Translations under genes and position numbers: made by a program
Notes under the pieces: generated by a model
The model's database searches: none
Told to the model about the DNA's origin: nothing
What the model saw: only the letters and a program-made list of their open reading frames with translations
Assembly (NCBI GenBank): GCA_937868675.1
Contig: CALMNJ010000102.1
Location: 1 to 9,245, forward strand
Direction: 5' to 3'
Source: an uncultured Bacteroidota bacterium
Lineage (GTDB): Bacteria; Bacteroidota; Bacteroidia; B-17B0; Aurantibacillaceae
DNA length: 9,245 nucleotides
Shown here: piece after piece, positions 6,898 through 9,245 of the stretch
Layout: each line of letters opens with the position of its first letter
Numbering within the stretch: position 1 is the first letter of the stretch

Positions 6898-7245
6898 TCA
6901 GGCAAAGTTGAGGTTTTTTACCTGTATTTCCATTGATTTTTGGCGAACGTAATGCACAAACGAAGTGCCGTCGTGGGTTTTGTGGGTGTTTGAATAGAGT
7001 TGTTGTCCGTCGCTCATCTCTTCCAGCGAGTAAACTTCAGGCACATCAATAAACTTCCAGCTCACACGCTGATTTGCCTGGTTAACAAAGGTTTCCTCCT
7101 CGTTTTTGCCAATTCGCCTTGCTTTGTAAAAGGCGTCCTCGGCATTGCGCGCTTCAATAACACGGATTTGCTCATCAAATTCGGCAAGCCCGTTACTGTT
7201 TTCGATTTGGATACTGAACATCAGTTTTGTGAGATAGCGTTTCAT
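6898..7245 (-). CDS. DUF4288 family protein in a two-component operon
   Basis: This small cytoplasmic protein (115 residues, no signal peptide or membrane helix) resembles DUF4288, a family of unknown function. The pattern seen is an N-terminal strand (LMFSIQIEN, 8-16), EQIRVIEARNAEDAFYKARRIG (25-46, an acidic strand followed by an A-rich helix), and the conserved end of the domain, VSWKFIDVPEVYSL (61-74) with D/E residues and DGQQLYSN (78-85). The last 30 residues are less typical. It lies 21 bp after the LiaF-like gene and 5 bp before the kinase, so it is clearly part of the same transcript. An accessory role in the signalling pathway is an inference from position alone. The start could also be Met9, but Met1 fits the family's N-terminal strand. 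Confidence 0.8.
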   Translation of the reverse strand: MKRYLTKLMFSIQIENSNGLAEFDEQIRVIEARNAEDAFYKARRIGKNEEETFVNQANQRVSWKFIDVPEVYSLEEMSDGQQLYSNTHKTHDGTSFVHYVRQKSMEIQVKNLNFA

Positions 7246-7266
7246 GGTTGCAATGGTTTTAAGTTT

Positions 7267-8076
7267 TTATGCCGATTTAATTTCAATTCCGCCCATAAAC
7301 GTTGTTCCGGTAAGGATTAGTAATTTGCCACTTTCGCCGGGTGCGCCAGGTACGGATATTCTTTTATCTTCCACACTACCCATCACCGTTACGAGTTCGG
7401 AGCGTATTTCCCAGTTTGCCGGAACGAGCAGTTGCGTTCCTCCCAGAGCCTGGGTTATTTCGAGCTTTGCGTCGGGTGCCAGATCGGCCTGCAACAGGTT
7501 TAGCTGGGTACCTCCAAAAATGTTTGTTACTTCGCCACCCTTGAAATTTTTAGACAGGATATTTTTTTTTACGCCTGCAAAAAAAGCAGTGCTTTCTATC
7601 TTATCGTCGCTGCTCGACGAACTGACCTCGTGTTCCTGCCAGTTTTCCCAGCGTTTCCTGTGCTCATAATGAGCCTTTTGCCAATGCCTGCGAAATCTAT
7701 CCTCAAACCTGCGACGCGGCTTAAAAATGATAAAAAGCCCCACCGCAATCAGCACAATTGGTAACATAAATGGCCTGAGGTTCATTTCAGGATAAAAATC
7801 GTTCATAAGAAATAACCCGCCTACACCAACCAGTATGATCCAGGCCGGGTGCATGAATTTGTGTTTTACAGCAAACACCACCCCAATGCCAATGAGCAGC
7901 ATTTTCCAGGTAAAAAGCCAGAACGGTAATTCGGCCCCAAGCTCTCTGGCAAGAAAAAGGGCTCCAATTCCTGCAATTAAAATACCACCCATCACTTTGC
8001 CACGTCTCTGTTTTCTTTCCCAACGACTCCACATTTCTTCTCTTTCCTTCAACTTTCCGGTGTCCTGATTTTCCAT
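7267..8076 (-). CDS. LiaF-like four-helix membrane protein
   Basis: This is the first gene of the signalling operon. The 269-residue protein starts with a charged cytoplasmic segment (1-27). Four membrane helices follow (about 28-45, 53-71, 76-92, 101-118), then a very basic and aromatic linker (120-150, RRRFEDRFRRHWQKAHYEHR and on), a serine run (152-156), and a C-terminal beta-rich domain (about 160-269). That domain shows the repeated pattern typical of LiaF C-terminal domains: FFAGVKKNILSKNFKGGEVT (165-184), NIFGGTQLNLLQADL (185-199), ALGGTQLLVPANWEI (210-224) and TTFMGGIEI (258-266). In Firmicutes, LiaF is a membrane inhibitor of the kinase LiaS in cell-wall stress sensing. A similar role towards the LytS-type kinase here is inferred from the operon. 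The start ATG is supported by its position downstream of the candidate promoter. Domain recognition is from pattern, not a search. Confidence 0.85.
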   Translation of the reverse strand: MENQDTGKLKEREEMWSRWERKQRRGKVMGGILIAGIGALFLARELGAELPFWLFTWKMLLIGIGVVFAVKHKFMHPAWIILVGVGGLFLMNDFYPEMNLRPFMLPIVLIAVGLFIIFKPRRRFEDRFRRHWQKAHYEHRKRWENWQEHEVSSSSSDDKIESTAFFAGVKKNILSKNFKGGEVTNIFGGTQLNLLQADLAPDAKLEITQALGGTQLLVPANWEIRSELVTVMGSVEDKRISVPGAPGESGKLLILTGTTFMGGIEIKSA

Positions 8077-8115
8077 ATTGATTTCTTTTTTTTGTAAAAT
8101 TACTATGACAAAGGG

Positions 8116-8177
8116 CGCCCGGCAAGGCTAATTAGGCCGGATAAAGGTAAGGGTCGGCGAACGGTACCTGCCGGGCG
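8116..8177. repeat. 9-bp inverted repeat in the divergent regulatory region
   Basis: CGCCCGGCA (8116-8124) and TGCCGGGCG (8169-8177) are perfect inverted copies, flanking the candidate -7 box and the proximal direct repeat. The right arm lies between and partly inside the two direct repeats. A second, interleaved inverted pair, GCTAATTA (8127-8134) and TAATTAGC (8186-8193), is also present; 8128-8135 is itself the palindrome CTAATTAG. These may be binding sites for a dimeric protein or simply GC-rich coincidence. Confidence 0.4.
8142..8149 (-). promoter_or_regulatory. Candidate -7 box for the LiaF-DUF4288-kinase-regulator operon
   Basis: The minus strand reads TACCTTTA (one mismatch to TAnnTTTG), predicting a start near 8138 and a leader of about 60 bases. 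No TTTG or TTG is found at the -33 distance. That place is next to and overlapped by the direct repeats at 8152-8187, as expected for an activator-dependent promoter. An alternative weak box, TAATTTTA, lies closer to the gene (about 8097-8104 on the minus strand). Confidence 0.4.
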
Positions 8178-8187
8178 GTGAACGGTA
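8152..8187 (-). promoter_or_regulatory. Tandem direct repeat, candidate LytTR regulator binding site
   Basis: On the minus strand TACCGTTCACCGCCC (8187-8173) is repeated as TACCGTTCGCCGACC (8166-8152), 13 of 15 bases identical and exactly 21 bp (two helical turns) apart. LytTR-domain regulators such as AlgR, AgrA and ComE bind pairs of about 9-bp direct repeats separated by roughly 11-13 bp, and ACCGTTC matches the core known for AlgR. The pair lies directly upstream of the operon's candidate -7 box, so binding would fit activation by the operon's own regulator. The repeat is seen; the role is inferred. Confidence 0.6.
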
Positions 8188-8193
8188 ATTAGC

Positions 8194-9138
8194 ATGGTTA
8201 GTATGAGAGAAAATCGAAGGGAATTTATACATTTACCAACTGTGGAAATTAAACGTAGTTTATTCACCCTTTGTTTGGCTTTAATGGCTTTTGCAGGCCT
8301 TACACAAACAACTGTTTTCAGTGAAAACCATCGCTGGGGAATAAAAGAAAAGAAAGAGGTGATTGTGGCGCCGGTTTATGATTCGGTGTTTAATTTCGAC
8401 GAGTCGGGCAAGGTGTGCATGGTATGTTTTAAGCTGAAATCGGCTGCCCCCGCCAACAAAATTATCCGGGTCAATAATGGGTATAAAATTTATTGTAACT
8501 ATCTGAATCGGTCGGGGAAGAAGCTGAACATCAAAACAGAAGACCAGGACACCTGCACCGTATTTTCGCTTGGTAAAAGCAGTTTCAAACAGTACACCGA
8601 ATATCCTTCAAGTTTCGCAGTGGCAGTTAAAGGAAAAAAATATCTGGTTGGGAAAGATTTTAAACAGATCACATTCAAAGGGTACCACGATGTAAGCCCA
8701 AGTGTGGATCCCGGATTTTATAACGTTCAGATCATGGACGAGAACGAAATTGTGTATGCCGGACTAATTGACAGGAACGAAAATGTTGTAATACCCGCGG
8801 CCTATTCGCATATTAAAATAAATCCTGCCGACTCGCTCATAATGGCGTGTACAGCCGGCGTAAAAACAGGGGCCGACGACGATGTTTTTAATTATGACGG
8901 TAAAAAACGCGACAGTTATCGCCGCCATGTTGAAATGGCTACAAAAAATTATGTGGTCCAAAAGATCTTCGAGCCCAAGGAACACTTTGTGATTGTGAAC
9001 CTGAAAACCAAAGAAGAAAAGAACCTTCAGGCCAACGAAGTGTATTTCTACGAACAGGATGAGATTCTGATCCGCATAAAAGACGATTGGTATGTTTACG
9101 ATCTTAAAACCGATCAGAAAAAACCCAAACAATACTAA
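8194..9138 (+). CDS. Secreted WG-repeat protein
   Basis: This 314-residue protein has a hydrophobic export signal (LFTLCLALMAFAGLTQ, 23-38) and a soluble mature part with WG-type beta repeats. HRWGIKEKKEVIVAPVYDSVFNF (46-68) is a clear copy, YAGLIDRNENVVIPAAYSHIKI (188-209) a second, and the region KKYLVGKDFKQITFKGYHDV (148-167) a degenerate one. WG repeats (PF14903 type) are widespread and have no defined enzymatic function. The start is uncertain. From ATG 8194 the n-region before the hydrophobic core is unusually long (22 residues). GTG at 8242 (residue 17) would give a typical signal peptide and has TACATTTA (8228-8235), a one-mismatch -7 box, six bases upstream. The gene is divergent from the LiaF operon, and with the ATG start it directly abuts the direct repeats. 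Both could therefore answer to the same regulator. Confidence 0.8.
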   Translation: MVSMRENRREFIHLPTVEIKRSLFTLCLALMAFAGLTQTTVFSENHRWGIKEKKEVIVAPVYDSVFNFDESGKVCMVCFKLKSAAPANKIIRVNNGYKIYCNYLNRSGKKLNIKTEDQDTCTVFSLGKSSFKQYTEYPSSFAVAVKGKKYLVGKDFKQITFKGYHDVSPSVDPGFYNVQIMDENEIVYAGLIDRNENVVIPAAYSHIKINPADSLIMACTAGVKTGADDDVFNYDGKKRDSYRRHVEMATKNYVVQKIFEPKEHFVIVNLKTKEEKNLQANEVYFYEQDEILIRIKDDWYVYDLKTDQKKPKQY

Positions 9139-9161
9139 AACGAAAAATGTACCGTATAAAG

Positions 9162-9192
9162 ACAAAACAAACCGCGTAATTTTAAGTTTTGT
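9162..9192 (+). terminator. AT-rich hairpin after the WG-repeat gene, possible terminator
   Basis: ACAAAAC (9162-9168) and GTTTTGT (9186-9192) form a 7-bp stem with a 17-base loop, 23 bp after the stop codon. The stem is AT-rich and is followed only by TT, so termination is possible but weakly supported. The rest of the 90-bp gap 9139-9228 shows no gene. Confidence 0.25.
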
Positions 9193-9228
9193 TTCCCGAC
9201 TTTTGTTAACTGTATAAAAATTTACACC

Positions 9229-9245
9229 ATGATCTCTACAAAAAT
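9229..9245 (+). CDS. Possible start of a further gene, cut by the right edge
   Basis: ATG at 9229 opens a frame reading M-I-S-T-K before the window ends. AAAATTTA (9217-9224) stands four bases upstream and is a poor match to a -7 box, and TTTTG occurs at 9201-9205. Too few codons are present to identify a product. Confidence 0.3.

Noticed and set aside
9146..9178. Short plus-strand frame M-Y-R-I-K-T-K-Q-T-A
   Set aside because: Ten codons only, with no start signal, and overlapping a possible hairpin; it cannot be distinguished from chance.

Overview
The window looks like chromosomal DNA from a member of the Bacteroidota. The support is family membership (the DUF4294 secreted protein, the flavobacterial-style biotin carboxylase and the LytS/LytTR pair are typical of that phylum), the near absence of Shine-Dalgarno sequences, and several boxes resembling the Bacteroidota -7 element TAnnTTTG upstream of genes. 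I cannot place it to order or genus. No phage, IS, CRISPR, tRNA or rRNA sequence was seen.

Layout. (a) 1-537, minus strand: 5' part of truA (tRNA pseudouridine synthase A), cut by the left edge, with an odd A-rich tract in the middle of the gene. (b) 580-1992, plus: rlmD (23S rRNA m5U methyltransferase, Fe-S type), divergent from truA across only 42 bp. (c) 2057-3544, plus: a complete biotin carboxylase (accC type) without a carrier or carboxyltransferase gene beside it. (d) 3691-4332 and 4355-4993, plus: two small secreted proteins, a DUF4294 protein and an unrecognised five-cysteine protein. (e) 5106-8076, minus: a tight four-gene operon, in transcription order LiaF-like membrane protein, DUF4288 protein, LytS-type histidine kinase (TTG start) and LytTR response regulator. 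(f) 8194-9138, plus: a secreted WG-repeat protein, divergent from the operon. (g) 9229-end: the first codons of a possible further gene.

How the genes work together. The left half is housekeeping (RNA modification, acyl-CoA carboxylation) plus small exported proteins. The right half is a signalling module. A four-helix membrane protein with a LiaF-like C-terminal domain is encoded with a four-helix kinase that has no visible extracytoplasmic sensor domain and with its DNA-binding regulator. This resembles the LiaFSR cell-envelope stress arrangement of Firmicutes, but with LytS/LytTR components and an added DUF4288 protein. The most interesting observation is in the 117-bp region upstream of this operon. 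It holds two imperfect 15-bp direct repeats (TACCGTTC core, 13 of 15 identical), 21 bp apart start to start and just upstream of a candidate -7 box. That is the geometry expected of a LytTR-domain binding site and suggests that the operon regulates itself.
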